Shown piece after piece: positions 11,429 to 24,679 of a stretch of DNA of 64,000 bases. Made by a program: the position numbers and the translations under genes. Numbering within the stretch: the first letter of the stretch is position 1; the number at the start of each line of letters is the position of its first letter. Below the pieces are notes generated by a model. The model made no database searches. It was not told the DNA's origin and saw only the letters and a program-made list of their open reading frames with translations. The stretch comes from Hemicentrotus pulcherrimus (taxonomy: Eukaryota; Echinodermata; Echinoidea; Camarodonta; Strongylocentrotidae), in contig BEXV01001750.1 of the NCBI GenBank assembly GCA_003118195.1, positions 29,939 through 93,938 of the forward strand, written 5' to 3'.

Positions 11429-12961
11429 CTGCACAAGAACGTAACATGTCCTTCATTATTTACCATTGCAATATACCATTCAGCTACAGAACGACTATCC
11501 AAGCAAATGTACTATTGTACAGTGATGATACACACGAGTCAATCAATTTCTTCAATTTTGTCTCGGGGCCCCAGTACCTAAGGGTCATAATTGTCTGTAA
11601 ATAATTATGTTTGCCAATGTTTCATAATAAGTCCTAACTACAACATAATTAAGGTCTGTTTGTAATAATTTTGACTCAGAACGATTGTGACATCATCACC
11701 ATTCAATCATTGTATGTCCGTCTGTCTGTATGTCTATGTGGATGTGGGAAGAGGTATGGTAGGGCATTTGTTTTCCATTCTTAGTGTAAAAATATGTCAA
11801 TAACAAAATATAAGGTTCATTTTTTTTCTCTTCCAAAGTGTATGACTGCAATATAAATTATCACTCTCCATCCAAATTACAACATTAGTTGAAAGAAAGT
11901 TTGATAAACATCCCATTTTGTTTGAACAACAGGATTAAACACAGAATCCTTGTATGGTACAAAATGATTCAGCAATACTGCAATGAAGCAGTCTTTGCAT
12001 TTTTCATATGGTTAAACATTTCTAGGCTTCTAATCTACTTGGATGGTTGGGAAAACTCATTAGTGTAGTCATAGTCAAACCTACTCATTAATCTATTCAT
12101 TGAAATACCTCTATATTAACAGCATTTCTCATATATCTGAATCAAAATACCAACTTCATGATACTTAGACAAAGCTTTTCAAAATATTAAAATGGGATTC
12201 ATGCATAACGAAGCTCAGATATCAATCCAGACCCTCCTTTGAAAAAAGTAAGTGTGGAATGAGCCCTGATTGAGATATAAAATGCTGCACTGTGGACCTT
12301 CTCAGATCATTTTTGCGACCCCAATTTGACCAAATGCAATATCATTCCCGAGGCTGACTAGGATTTCAATTTAAATTCCTCCTAAATTGATCATACACAT
12401 GCCAGTGGTATTACATAAATTGGTTTTGACACACTCTATGGAATCATATCTAGCTGGCATTTCAGATTTACAAATGTTATCAATTCCAGGCATTGCAATG
12501 AATGTTTACAGAGTAATCATGAATAGATCAAACCATTTTTCTGATGAATTATGTGGCTATTTGCCAGCTAATTATAGTCCTCTTTAGCAAATACATGTAC
12601 ATGTGTAAATAATTGCGATAGCATTGGGATTCATGAGAAGAAAAGAACAGGCCTTTTAACACAGTTTTCAATGATTGATAATTATGTATTTAGGCCATCC
12701 ACCTAAAAAAAAAATTGTCATGCCAAATTTCAGAATATGGGAATTGTTATCACATTAAATTAATTTTTGAACTTTGCGATATATTTCTATAAAATAGTTA
12801 TTCCATTAGAATAAAATCTTGAACACAAATCATAAAGAAGTTGTTTCTACTGAATGTGATTAACTGTTATCTTAAGTTAATATTCTCTCCTTTCATTTCA
12901 TGCCGTGATATCTTACTGGGGGGGGGGGGGGGNGGGGGGGGGTGAGGCATCATTTCCTTAC
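11429..12961 (-). other. Intron, 1.5 kb
   Basis: AT-rich unique sequence. A G-run (C-run on the transcript) with one ambiguous base covers 12918-12942, about 20-45 bases downstream of the donor of the next exon. No coding exon or transposon end was recognised. Confidence 0.6.
12918..12942. repeat. Poly-G run containing an ambiguous base (N at 12933)
   Basis: A homopolymer of about 24 G with one N. Its length is probably unreliable because of sequencing or assembly. On the transcript strand it is a C-run just inside the intron after the donor at 12961. Confidence 0.9.
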
Positions 12962-13037
12962 CTGTCATTTTGTGAAGGTCCATTCGACAGAGAGCTTGGG
13001 GGAACTGGTGGAGCCATCTGCTGTGGCCTCGGAGGAG
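12962..13037 (-). CDS. ena: Ena/VASP exon: linker after EVH1 / alternative module junction
   Basis: A 76-base exon (2 + 24 codons + 2) with acceptor TTATTTTGCAG and donor GTAAGG. It encodes APPRPQQMAPPVPPSSLSNG and PSQND. The NGPSQ word matches the family's post-EVH1 linker (Mena has QNGPSQ in the same region), and PPVPPSS is a possible SH3-binding site. The exon accepts phase 1. That is the phase in which both the second EVH1 exon (31785-31956) and the 749-codon exon (18626-20873) end, so it is the probable common join for two alternative N-terminal modules. Confidence 0.9.
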
Positions 13038-13810
13038 CTGCAAAATAAAAAAATAAATATATATTAATAAGATTATCTGTGAAATTGTTAATCCATGATG
13101 GAATTCAGGCATTCATGTTCATGAAATATTTAATCAAATTAAATATTCTGTCATTGGAATATTGGAATAGATATGCTGATACATTGATTTATCAATGACA
13201 ATCTTAGAAATAGTGTACAGAACAGTTTAAAAGAAAAAAAAAATATACAGCAAGTAGAAATTACAGAGATAAAGAAGTCATTAATATGTAAGACAACAAT
13301 TTTGGATAGAAGGAATGAAATGGAATTTGAGTAATCCTCAGCCACTTAATGATGTTTTCATTATTTTTTCAATTGTCCACCTATTCCTTTTTGAAAAATT
13401 CAAGTTCAAAAAGCATATTTTTACCAGGAAATTGTATGAATGAATGAAAAGAGGAATAACTTCAAATGAAATCATCATCATCATCACTACCACCACCATA
13501 GTCATCACTTCCAACATCATTAGCAACAACATGAGTATCATCATTAGCCTTTATACTTTCATATAATGTATAATATGATCAACTTTTATCACAGCAGTGA
13601 TTGAAATGCCGATAGGGATCTGGAGTGATGCTGCTAAGATTGTATTCCAGCAACTCGCCTTTCACCTCAAAACATAATATAAACTTAATATAACCATGTA
13701 GGTCCATGATATAACCCAGATTCATAAGATTATATATGGGCCTACAAGGAGAAGAGAAAGAGATAAGGGATAAAGAGTAATTAGACAATGGAGTGAAGAG
13801 ACTGAACAAG

Positions 13811-13813
13811 AGT

Positions 13814-13862
<49 letters not shown>
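13811..13862. repeat. (GA)n microsatellite
   Basis: About 26 dinucleotide units, beginning with GAGTGAGAGTGAGAG and then perfect GA repeats. Intronic. Confidence 0.95.
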
Positions 13863-13866
<4 letters not shown>

Positions 13867-15170
13867 AAATCTGTTTGGTATTTCTCCTTCATTATCTCTC
13901 AAGGATGAGCATCCAAACTTCCTCATCAGTCTCAAAATGTTTTCCATTCCTCAGATACCAAAGTCTGTGTAAAGAGTTAATTGCACACAGGGAGTAGATG
14001 CACGTAGATGGTCTACAATTCGTCCTTGTTTTCTGCTCCATAAGAATACATGTATAGCTAAGTTAAAAAGTGACAAAATCCAATAATGTACTTTGCAAGC
14101 TTATGGGAAGTATGTACTGCTATGTCAGTAGTGAATTGGCCTTGTTTTGGGTAGAGGCCTACCATGATCAAGGATATGAATGATTCATAGACTAAGTGTT
14201 CCTCAAAGAGAAAACATCTAAAACATCAAATAATGTGTATTGGATAGCGCATAGGGGTGGACCATAATAACTTTGATTGCAAGAACAGGGGCAGAGCTAA
14301 CTAAACGTAACCCTGCCAGGCAGCTAGATCTCCAAATACACGTACATTGGCAATCTGGGTGATTTGCCTCACAGCTAATGTAATATCTCCCTCAGCCCCC
14401 ATGGTAGCCCCTGTACTCTTCCTTGTCAAGACAATATTTCTTATGAGACTTAAAAAAGAACTCCCCCAAAAGGAAATGGCATCTAATATTTTTGGCACCC
14501 AGGCTGGTACATAAGCAAGGGCACTTTGGGGATGTGTCAGCCAAGGTTTAAACCCTACCTGAAGGATGACATTACCCCCCAGCACATCCATCTCAACAAT
14601 GACATCATGGTCTAAATATAACCTGCATGTCTACAACCACACATCACCTTTCCTATCATATCATCTTCACACAAGCGGCAAGATGTTGACACAATCTCCA
14701 GACCTATCAACATAGACCAGAAGCTTTTAGACTAGCTGACTTTTAAGATGCCATAGCATGACTAATAGCTTGATGGCCATGCATTTGTGGTATGTGACAG
14801 TGCAGCGATGTAACCAGGAGATGATCTATGGTAGACTATGTATTCTATCTGATTAGTGTTCTATTTCGAAAGTGCGTTGTCATAGAGTTACCCTGTTGTG
14901 ACACCTTACGTATCGCAAAGTCATGACAATGTTGGTCCTAAAGAGAGCTAACAAGATTTAGAGAGCTAAGTATTTTCTCAAGTTGCTTCATATATAACCT
15001 ACAAATTCATTGATATGGCCTATCTCAGTATAGCATTTTCATGAGAAATTAGTAATTTGTAACTTTTTTTGGTTACTATTTTGAGATAAGCTTTGAGGTA
15101 ATAGAAAGATGGTCCGTGCAAAAAAAAAGGCCATCACTATGGGCACTTTCCAAAACAAAACTACCATAAG

Positions 15171-15339
15171 CAGGGCTTAACATTAACTTTTTTTTTGAAG
15201 GGGTTCCGGGTTTTTATCTTTTTACAATCAGATTGTTCCGTATACATGAGCCCTATGTAAAAAACTTCAAAATCTTGGGGGCCCTGACTTACATTTTGGA
15301 CGCCCATGTGTCCCAGGTGCCTGATAGTGTTAAACCCTG
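15171..15339. mobile_element. Candidate short MITE with CAGGGYTTAACA ends
   Basis: CAGGGCTTAACATTAAC at the left and GTGTTAAACCCTG at the right are imperfect inverted repeats enclosing about 140 bases. CAGGG-type ends are common in hAT-related MITEs. I could not find a clear 8-bp target duplication, so this is less certain than the other elements. Confidence 0.45.
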
Positions 15340-15489
15340 CAAAACATTTAGAGAGGTGCCATAGAGAGGTGCCATATTAGAAAGTAATAATCTTCACTTC
15401 TATATACACTTGATACTAATACAATAACACAATGCAAACTGTGTTCAGCATCAACTTTATCAGTCTGTAAATGACTAATTCATTTGTAC

Positions 15490-16407
15490 NNNNNNNNNNN
15501 NNNNNNNNNNNNNNNNNNNNNNNNNNNNNNNNNNNNNNNNNNNNNNNNNNNNNNNNNNNNNNNNNNNNNNNNNNNNNNNNNNNNNNNNNNNNNNNNNNNN
15601 NNNNNNNNNNNNNNNNNNNNNNNNNNNNNNNNNNNNNNNNNNNNNNNNNNNNNNNNNNNNNNNNNNNNNNNNNNNNNNNNNNNNNNNNNNNNNNNNNNNN
15701 NNNNNNNNNNNNNNNNNNNNNNNNNNNNNNNNNNNNNNNNNNNNNNNNNNNNNNNNNNNNNNNNNNNNNNNNNNNNNNNNNNNNNNNNNNNNNNNNNNNN
15801 NNNNNNNNNNNNNNNNNNNNNNNNNNNNNNNNNNNNNNNNNNNNNNNNNNNNNNNNNNNNNNNNNNNNNNNNNNNNNNNNNNNNNNNNNNNNNNNNNNNN
15901 NNNNNNNNNNNNNNNNNNNNNNNNNNNNNNNNNNNNNNNNNNNNNNNNNNNNNNNNNNNNNNNNNNNNNNNNNNNNNNNNNNNNNNNNNNNNNNNNNNNN
16001 NNNNNNNNNNNNNNNNNNNNNNNNNNNNNNNNNNNNNNNNNNNNNNNNNNNNNNNNNNNNNNNNNNNNNNNNNNNNNNNNNNNNNNNNNNNNNNNNNNNN
16101 NNNNNNNNNNNNNNNNNNNNNNNNNNNNNNNNNNNNNNNNNNNNNNNNNNNNNNNNNNNNNNNNNNNNNNNNNNNNNNNNNNNNNNNNNNNNNNNNNNNN
16201 NNNNNNNNNNNNNNNNNNNNNNNNNNNNNNNNNNNNNNNNNNNNNNNNNNNNNNNNNNNNNNNNNNNNNNNNNNNNNNNNNNNNNNNNNNNNNNNNNNNN
16301 NNNNNNNNNNNNNNNNNNNNNNNNNNNNNNNNNNNNNNNNNNNNNNNNNNNNNNNNNNNNNNNNNNNNNNNNNNNNNNNNNNNNNNNNNNNNNNNNNNNN
16401 NNNNNNN
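15490..16407. other. Assembly gap (918 N)
   Basis: A run of N inside the intron between the 749-codon exon and the linker exon. Coding or repeat content cannot be judged. Confidence 0.99.
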
Positions 16408-18625
16408 CGCTATGCCCCTGACCGCCAAATGATTTCCCATACCAAGATTCACCATTCACATATCTTTCACAAATCTATATCATATGTGGTTCAGGAAACC
16501 CGAGTCCGTCTTTCAACCTAGCTTTGTGAAGCTCGTGAGGAATTCTTTGTCTTGGGGGATGATAATCAACATGGGTCTTCACTAACCACAGCCCCTACTG
16601 AGAATGACCTGCAGGATCGATACAGCTAAATTTGGAGACTGGAAATGGGTGGTGGTAAACAAGATCACATGAAATTGTTTCCTTCTAAGTGTATGCTACG
16701 ATTTTTTAATGGTGCATAGTAGGTCCATGGTAATTCTAATCAGAAAGATTAATTAGAATGACAGATTGAAAGTTGAAGTTTACTTTAAATATTCAAAATC
16801 TTAAAAGAAATAAATGGTATAAAAAGTATGATTTTGAAACAAAGCCTTTGTTAGACTTAAATTACTTGCTTTGAAGTTAAACTTCTATCCTAAATTCATA
16901 ACTAAAAGGTCAACAAATTTTGAAACATTCGATAATACGCACGTACATGAATATCTATTTCATGTATTTCCTGTCGGTAAGCAGTATTGGAGATACGTGC
17001 TTATCATACAATCAAGAACTCTGATCAAATATGGCGTATCATGTTCTCTGCAGTATCCGTTTCGGACCAAGCCCTTTGGCATGAGTCATATGTGTACACA
17101 AAAAGTACTTTTAAAATCAAAGTTTATTACTTGAAATTGCGCAACAAAAATTATAAGAATATAGAACTGGATGAGTGTGAACCATATTCAAGACAATTTA
17201 AAAGCTGAATCATAAAAGTGCCTAGCAAGGATATTCAGATATTCAGGAAAATGGATGAAACTGAAACAGAAGTACAAGAAAAGAGCAGACCTAAATCGAT
17301 AACAGTCTACTATTGCTAGATATGTATATCAAAGACACAAATATATACCTGAGCTGAAACATCCCATATGAAAAATTGAGATCACATCAAGAGCTGTATA
17401 ATCTGCTGAGAGTCATAAGGGTGTAAAATGAAAACCTCTCAAGAGTGAGCCGAATCTTCTGCCCTAATGTTCCTCTAGACACACAATACTTAGACTATTA
17501 TACAAAATCTCTACATACCGGCAGTAAGCAGTAACATCATTGATCTAAATGATCTCCTCCCAAACTTTGTCATCTTGTATTTTACTACTCTCCAAAACGC
17601 AGATCAATACGTGAGACACAAGAACCAATCACCGGAATGGCACCATTCACAAGCCAAAAAACTTTCTGAATTCTCTGCAGTCTCAGTCAAATTTACCCAC
17701 AAATCTGACCAAAAAAGAAGGCCCCTCTTGAAAAAAGAATCAAAACCTAAAAAATTGTTCATCTTATGGGTTGAGAAACTTGCCAATGCAGCTGTGTTTC
17801 CTCAAATGTGATTTGAATTCTTTTGGAAGCTTTTCAAATGGGGTTCAATACAAATCAAATCAAAGTAATTGCGTCAAGAGATCCAAATCACTCAAATGTA
17901 TATAGGTCTATCAATCCTGACATTGTGATGTTTTTAGAAGCTGCCAAATACGTTTGAAGTTATGTGCGGGTAAATAGTGTGAGGACTGAAAGGGGCAATG
18001 ATTTGATTGGTTACATGAAAAGGGTCTATCCAGAATATGCAATTTTAATTTCTCATTCATTGATTCATTAAATGTATTTGTAATCTTAAATTTCAGTAGG
18101 TAATTCAATTTATAGTAAGTGGAAAGAGAACGAAATGAAGAGACATACAAGAACTAATCAAGTTAGAAGATGAGTGTGACATAATCTGGGAAATGCAACA
18201 GCAAGTCTGCACATTTTACATTTGACACAAGATTCAATGGTCTGGTATTAGAAGGTACTAATTCTTATGCTGAATGTTCTTAAAATATTGTGCACTAAAA
18301 AACGACTACCACCTTACTTGCCCATCAATTTGTTTAGATCATTAAAAACAATCACACCTGCATTACCTGTAACTAAAGGTTCATCCCAACCATGGTTCAA
18401 ATCTTTTTGAGTGCAGTTGTACGCGTTGGCATATGTCATATGAATTGGCAAAATAAGCTTTCATATGGTTATTTCTGTCTGGCCCTTTGATTAATATCTA
18501 AACCTCCTTTGTGAATTTGGGCCATAGGGTCTACCTCTAAACCTTGCACTTGTCAGAAAGATGCTAAAACTACCTCAATCAAACAAAGTTTGCAGTTGAA
18601 ATGAAATAATTTAACAAGTACATAC

Positions 18626-20873
18626 CTTCTGCTATAATATCGTCCTGCTGGATTTCAACTTCATTTTCAACTTGATTCTCCTTCTCGATGGGAGCCTCAT
18701 TTCCTTCAGTAATTTCAGTGGAGCCCGCTCCCAATACAATACTCGCCGTACCGACTGCTGTAATCTCATCGCTCGCACTGCCTGCTACTTCAGGTACCTC
18801 CATCATTTCTGGCGATGATGGGGATGCAGCTATGGGCATTTGATGGGAGGATGATGACAAACTTGTGTTTGACAGATCAAGACCATCATCTGTCTTAGCC
18901 GGTGACCTTGGTTCCTCAAAGATAGGCGATAATGGAATCTGCGTCATCCCTATCTCTGCCAATGATGATGATGATGCTGTTGTTGTTAGACATGGTATTG
19001 GTAAGCTCATATCACGCATGTTGTTATCTTGGCAATCATTCCGCTGTTCTTGTTTTACATCATCTTGAACTTGGGCACTCTCACTTCCTTCCTGTTCTTC
19101 ATCTTTTGTTTCTGTACTGTCTGAGATTTCTACTGGCTTTTCTGTAACTTTGGTGGATTCTTTATCCTCGTTTACGGGAACATTATCAGCACTATTCAGC
19201 AATTCTTCTTTAACATCGCTTTCTACTTGAGAGTCATGAAAAGCACAATGAATAACATTATGCTCACTACTCATAACATCCATAGCAATACTTCCATCTT
19301 CACTTTTCTCAATAAGCTCACCATCCGTTTTGTCTTTGTTTTCGTCAGCATCTTCAGCCGGAGCTGCAGGTGATGCAGGCAGGAGGGTATCATTGACGGC
19401 TCCTTCATTAACTTCCGCCATGTCACTTTTATTTTCCTTTGTGTCTATCATCTCACACTCTGTGTTGTCTTCTTTATTGCTGGTGTCTTCATCAAGTTTA
19501 ATTTCTTGTTCATCTGCTGTGGCTGCTGGTGCAGACAATGGTGTGTCACTTGCAACTAGCTCTTGACTCTCAAATGCTGGCTGTTCAGGACTTGCCATCA
19601 CAGAAGGAGGTGATGGGTGCATTCCGTTGCTCATTTCTTCTACTTCAGGTAGGCAGTCAATGATGTCATCGGGAAACAGAATTTGAGGAGAGTTAAAAAA
19701 CTCTTGTGTCTCACCATGTCCTTCCTGTAATGAAGGTGGTGGTAGAGTATAGTCAGGTTCTGGTCCTGGCACATCATCAAGTTTTTTAGGTGTAGATTTG
19801 GCTGGTTTTGGAGGCACTGGTGGCAACTCTGTGTTATTGTTGGCATTCATATTATTGGATACAGAGCCATTCTCAATAAGAACTGACTTATTTTTGGTTG
19901 ATACATCATTTGCATTTGTATCTTGCCAGTTGGTTGACTTTCCTTGAAGACCTGTGATCCCCTCAGAATTCTTCATGTCGGATATGAAATTAACGTCAGA
20001 AGGATTATTTATGAGCTGGTTTGTTGTTAACTCTCCGTTTTCCCGGAACTGGTTGGCATCCATCATTTGATCAGAAGTGTCCATCTTGTTATCATCGATT
20101 GATTCCGAGTCTTCGTCACTCACAATCTTTGCTGCTGCCTTGGTCACAGACAATACAAGCTGTGAAGCAAGAGCTTGCTCAATGGCTCCTACTGCTAGAG
20201 CTCTAGCTTTCTCTTCGGCACTCAAAGGGCTGGGATCAATGTTCATAATAGTAGGTTCCTCGAACTGTACCTTGCTCACATTTGAGCAGTTAATGGAACC
20301 TGAATCCCCTTCATGGACAGAATTACCATTTAAGACGAGAGGGTGGAGCCCATCGGCTTCAATGTCAGGATACATAACAGACGATTCTGGAAAAGGGGCA
20401 GCAGGACCTTGGTCTAAGGCGGACAAAAGATTATTAACTGACATGGCATTCATGTTGTCTGTTGATATACCGACCGTCTGACAGGATCCCTGCTCATTAA
20501 CGCATCTCTCATGATCCCCGAGTGGCGTGATTAATCCCCCTTCCTGACTCTGACTACCACTTCCACCCTCAGCTCCGCCCCATGAACAGCCCCTGTCTGC
20601 TGCACAATTATTGCCCAACTTGGGAGCTACTGGTTGGAAGTTGCTGCTGCTGCTGCCTGTGACGTCGTCCATGTCACCTCCCAGTCCGCTGCTTTGATTC
20701 ATGGCAAAACCTACTTGCTTTCTCAGATTTATTGGTCTTGTATCCTGAGGTCCACTTGTTGCTACGTTCCCGTTGCTTCTGCCCAGTTGAACAGTAAGCT
20801 TAGAAACTGTCTTGCCCGCACCAGCTATGCTTCCATTAAAAGGATTAAAGCATTCCTTTCCTCGGTACGCCAT
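18626..20873 (-). CDS. ena: 749-codon exon with own start, spliced in frame to Ena/VASP C-terminal exons (candidate isoform without EVH1)
   Basis: One uninterrupted frame of 749 codons + 1 base, ending at a strong donor (GAAG|GTATGT). The ATG at 20873 has a strong context (CACAACATGG) and an in-frame TAA two codons upstream at 20880-20882, with no AG between, so the frame begins here unless an internal acceptor is used. Phase 1 at the donor matches the linker exon at 12962-13037. The protein looks mostly disordered, acidic and Ser/Asn-rich. Residues about 218-250 form a predicted Ala/Leu-rich amphipathic helix (core ALAVGAIEQALASQLVLSVT). Residues 350-359 (LPPVPPKPAK) fit an SH3-binding motif, and PEPDYTLPPPS follows. 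I recognise no folded domain. It could be an alternative first exon giving an isoform of about 1,100 residues without EVH1. It could instead be an internal exon entered through a weak AG at 20807-20808, which would also be in phase. A separate gene is unlikely, since the frame would need other downstream exons. Confidence 0.8.
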
Positions 20874-22369
20874 GTTGTGTTACTTCAAGTAAATTAAATA
20901 AGCAGTCAAGAGAAGAGGTGTTAAAAAGGTGATGAAAAATGTCCAACCTTCACCTCTTAGAGAATGCTCTCTCAACCCCCACTCTATGAATGGCACTTTG
21001 CCTCTAAACACAAACACGAGTCATTAATAAGCCATCAGCTATGATGAGTAAGAGTTCATGATAACATCACTCGTCTGCTCTTTGAATAACTCAGTAGTCA
21101 GATCACAAGACAGAAGTAACAAACTCCGCAAACGGGTTCACTTTTAGTCAAGCCGGAGCGATGTCAGCGTAGACTGAGCGTAGACTGAGTATAGACAGAG
21201 TTGCATCCATGCGCATGGGTTATCTACCCCATTAAATCAAGCATTTAGAAAAGAAAGGCACGCATGCTCCCCATTCCTGATGGGTCACGAAGACCCCTTG
21301 CTTTTAGGAATGTCACAGCAGTACTGCAAACATCACTGTCATCATCATCATCTTCATATAATCTAGCACTCGCTGTCTTCTGATAAGCCCCATCTCAATG
21401 GCTATGGTGACAGAATTCATACTTGGCACATCCTTCCTCACCTTTGCTTACCCATATCATGCTCCCAGTGGAAAGGGATACTTCTCCGGACCACAGATGA
21501 TCTCATGTCCACATGAGTGACCCATAAATACCTTCATTCCAATAAGATTGTCATGGTCACTTAAGTTTACTCAATGGACATCCCAGATATGAAACTGAAA
21601 CAACTTTCCGGTCATAGAAATTGCAATTACAACTTTAAACAGAGCACTTGATCTACTCAAGTTTTATCAGTGAACATAACATATTTTTAGATATGGAACA
21701 AGATACTTTAATGCACAATGCTTATTTGGGGAGACAAAGCTATTAGACTAGTTAAATGCAAAGTTCTTTCAAATAATCAATCATTCACGTTACGAATTTC
21801 CCTTCGGAAGTAGGGGAAAGCAATGTACAACTTTGCTTACTTCCTCAATAAGCTCCTTAAAAATTAAACCTACTAAGCTCAAAGATAAAAAATCAGAAAA
21901 ACCTATACATGACGGCAAATGTATTGATTTAGAATTTCCTTCCTCACGCTGTAACATTGTCTAGACATTGTTACAAACCCTGATGTGTATCTACATATAT
22001 AACTTTCACAAAAACGAGTCACATTTGAGCATGTTGTAAAAGATATGTGCATGAGGGGAAAGCAGAGATTTAGATCTAGCGCCACAGAATTTAAGTCCAT
22101 AATTCCCTTCTATAAAAAAAAATTTTCACAAAGAGAATTTTGAGAATTTTGAATGGGAATGCTAGATTTTTTGTTTTGTTTAGAGAGTCAAGTCATTTAA
22201 AGTATCGAATTCAGTCATGGAATTATGTATTCTGGTTCAACAGGGAGGAAAAATATGTTTTGTATGAAAGTGACATAATCTTTTGGAATGCTTAATCTGA
22301 AAGAAAGAAATAAAGGCATTTTTTTTTTTTAAATTAATGAAGTGAAAGACTGAATTGGAAGTAGAACAG

Positions 22370-22565
22370 AAAGAGGGAAGAAAAAAAGTAAGAGAATAAA
22401 TAAAAAGAGAAAGAGAAAGATAAGGAGGGGTAAAAGGTGAAAGAAGGAGGGAAAGAGGATAAGGAGAGAGAGATAGAGAGAGATAGAAAGAGGAAAAGAT
22501 AAAAAGAGTGAGATGGAGGGAGGGAGTTAGAAAGATAGAGGAGTCAGATAAGGGGAAGAGAGATA
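22370..22565. repeat. Purine-rich GA/GAAA low-complexity tract
   Basis: About 195 bases almost free of pyrimidines on the plus strand (AGAGAAAGAGAAAGATAAGG and similar), just before an ambiguous base at 22574. Its translations on either strand are low complexity and not genes. Confidence 0.85.
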
Positions 22566-24635
22566 AATATAATNTACATACATGCATGATAACAATCTAG
22601 ATTATGGAAATGATTTGTCAATCCATTGCAGACATGGGGTATCAAGATAGGGAGCTCACTATCAGTATCAGATGTGGACATGTGGACATGTAAACTCACA
22701 AACCTATCCAACATATGATTCTTTTGACCTCATATCACTTTCATATATTTCATTTACAGCCCCTATTGGTTAGTTTTTATTTAAGTTAATTCTTGCCTTA
22801 ACCTAACTCGTTTTTTTTGCAATTAAATCATTTGTAGTTGTTGTCTCCATCAGTTCAATTTTTAATGTGAATCTGGGTTGTAATAATTTATTATAATCTC
22901 TTCTAGGGTCTGCATCATTTTTAAACAAAAACTCTCTACAGAGTTGTCTTTATATAATTTCGAAAGATTACTAGTTTTAAGCCTGAAACATTTCATTGAA
23001 ATCCTTTGTTGGCTTCTAAATAAGGGCATATGCATTTAAATAGAATCTAGACAAGAGAGCATAGATGACTGCAGTACTGCACTTCTTACAACACCTTGGG
23101 TGAAAGGAGGAGAAAGTTAGACAAGAATCACCTGTGAATCTCTCAACACAATATGTTACGGGACAAGAAAAATAGAGAAATACACCTACAAAGGTTGAAC
23201 AGGCACTGGTACAGAATGTTGGTATCAACCAACACCAATAACAACAACCTTTGGGTTTCTAAGAATCTCTCTGAGATCCATAGCGATGAAGGAGGTGAGA
23301 TGGAATCAAGTCTGACCATGTGACATAGCTTTGAGAACCATCTCCGGTGACTGTACGTGACTTACTCCCGCTTTCCTTCTACCAAAGGCATGCAGCTTGC
23401 ATATTCATATCAAAGACAGAGAACTTCAAAACATTACCCAATTACCCAGCTTTGAAACTAGGTCATTTACAGCACTTGCTCCAACAAATATACTCGCCCT
23501 ACATCATTTTTTTAGGCAATGTCTTTAATGAAATAATTAAGGTCCTCTATCAAACATCACTGATTTTAAATTGGCAACACATGGTACAAATTTCATTGTG
23601 ATATAAAATCACAGATGTATAAGTCTATCACATTGTATATATGTCTCTCACATTGTGGTAAAATGAAGTGCCACAATTAGTTCAGTATTTGTCTAACAGC
23701 CCATGGTCTAGAAATCTAATCAGCTGGACAGGCACTTTGAATTATGCTATATACAATCTGAAATTTAGCTGGCGATACAGACAAAAGAATCATCAACAAC
23801 AACTACCAAAAAGATTTTGGGTTCTAACTTATGGATCAAACTTATTTTGAAACATACATAACATATTTGATGTGATTTATTTTCATGACTTGAACACTTA
23901 TCAATAATATTGAATAGAAATCATGCTAACAAGTCTGAAATAAAAAGATATATATTTCATGCTTTTAGGGCACGTCAAACTTTTATTTTTGTTTTGTGTT
24001 TCATATAGTTTATAAACACAATGAGGAAAACAAATCTGCCACAATTACATAGAAATATCAAAAATAAGGTAAGTTTTTCCAAGCAATGTATGTTTTTGCA
24101 AATACAGAAAAATAAAGAATATTAATCAATAATAGGTTTTAAAGTGATTATAAGGCAAGCAGAGATTAAAGTTGGGCAGGTGCAAAATTGCCTTTCATTG
24201 CATCAGTGGTTAAATGCTACCTGGACATCTCAAACCTACCGGTATATGGAATAATAATGGATTAATAATGTTCTTTGTCACATCTTTTTCTACCATGCAC
24301 AGTCACATTTTTGGTTACCCCTCTCAGTGATCTCGGGTTTTAAATTCATCTTCCTAGAAATCTTAGAGTCCATGATGAGAGAAGCAGCTGCGTACCAGTG
24401 CACATGGTTTACATGCCTGGTGGATTCTGATTAAGACACTCAAAACATTCATGCGTAACATTTCAAAGTCTGATTTAGGAGGAGATCCTTGAAGGAAGCA
24501 GCATTCACTGTGGAACAGAAACATCCGATACCCTATGATGAAACCTAAATATGGAACATGACGCAATCATGGAGACAGGCAGGGATAAAAAACAATGGAA
24601 TACGGAACTGGAAGTTGAAATTCTTAAGAGACAAA

Positions 24636-24638
<3 letters not shown>

Positions 24639-24676
<38 letters not shown>
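24639..24676. repeat. (GA)n microsatellite
   Basis: About 19 perfect AG dinucleotide units within the intron. Confidence 0.95.

Positions 24677-24679
<3 letters not shown>

Larger units (their letters stand above)
13038..18625 (-). other. Intron, 5.6 kb, with gap, GA microsatellite and a possible MITE
   Basis: Contents: a short AT-rich part; an imperfect ATC/ACC trinucleotide stretch at about 13465-13540; the (GA)n at 13811-13862; the candidate MITE at 15171-15339; and a 918-base N gap at 15490-16407. An exon could be hidden in the gap. A 96-codon open frame at 14301-14591 on the minus strand has no recognised family. Confidence 0.55.

Noticed and set aside
14301..14591. A 96-codon minus-strand frame with a plausible amino-acid mix
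   Set aside because: No family is recognised, there is no good flanking acceptor/donor pair, and it is not needed for the in-frame joins on either side.
15416..16521. Long open frames on both strands
   Set aside because: They are almost entirely the N gap.
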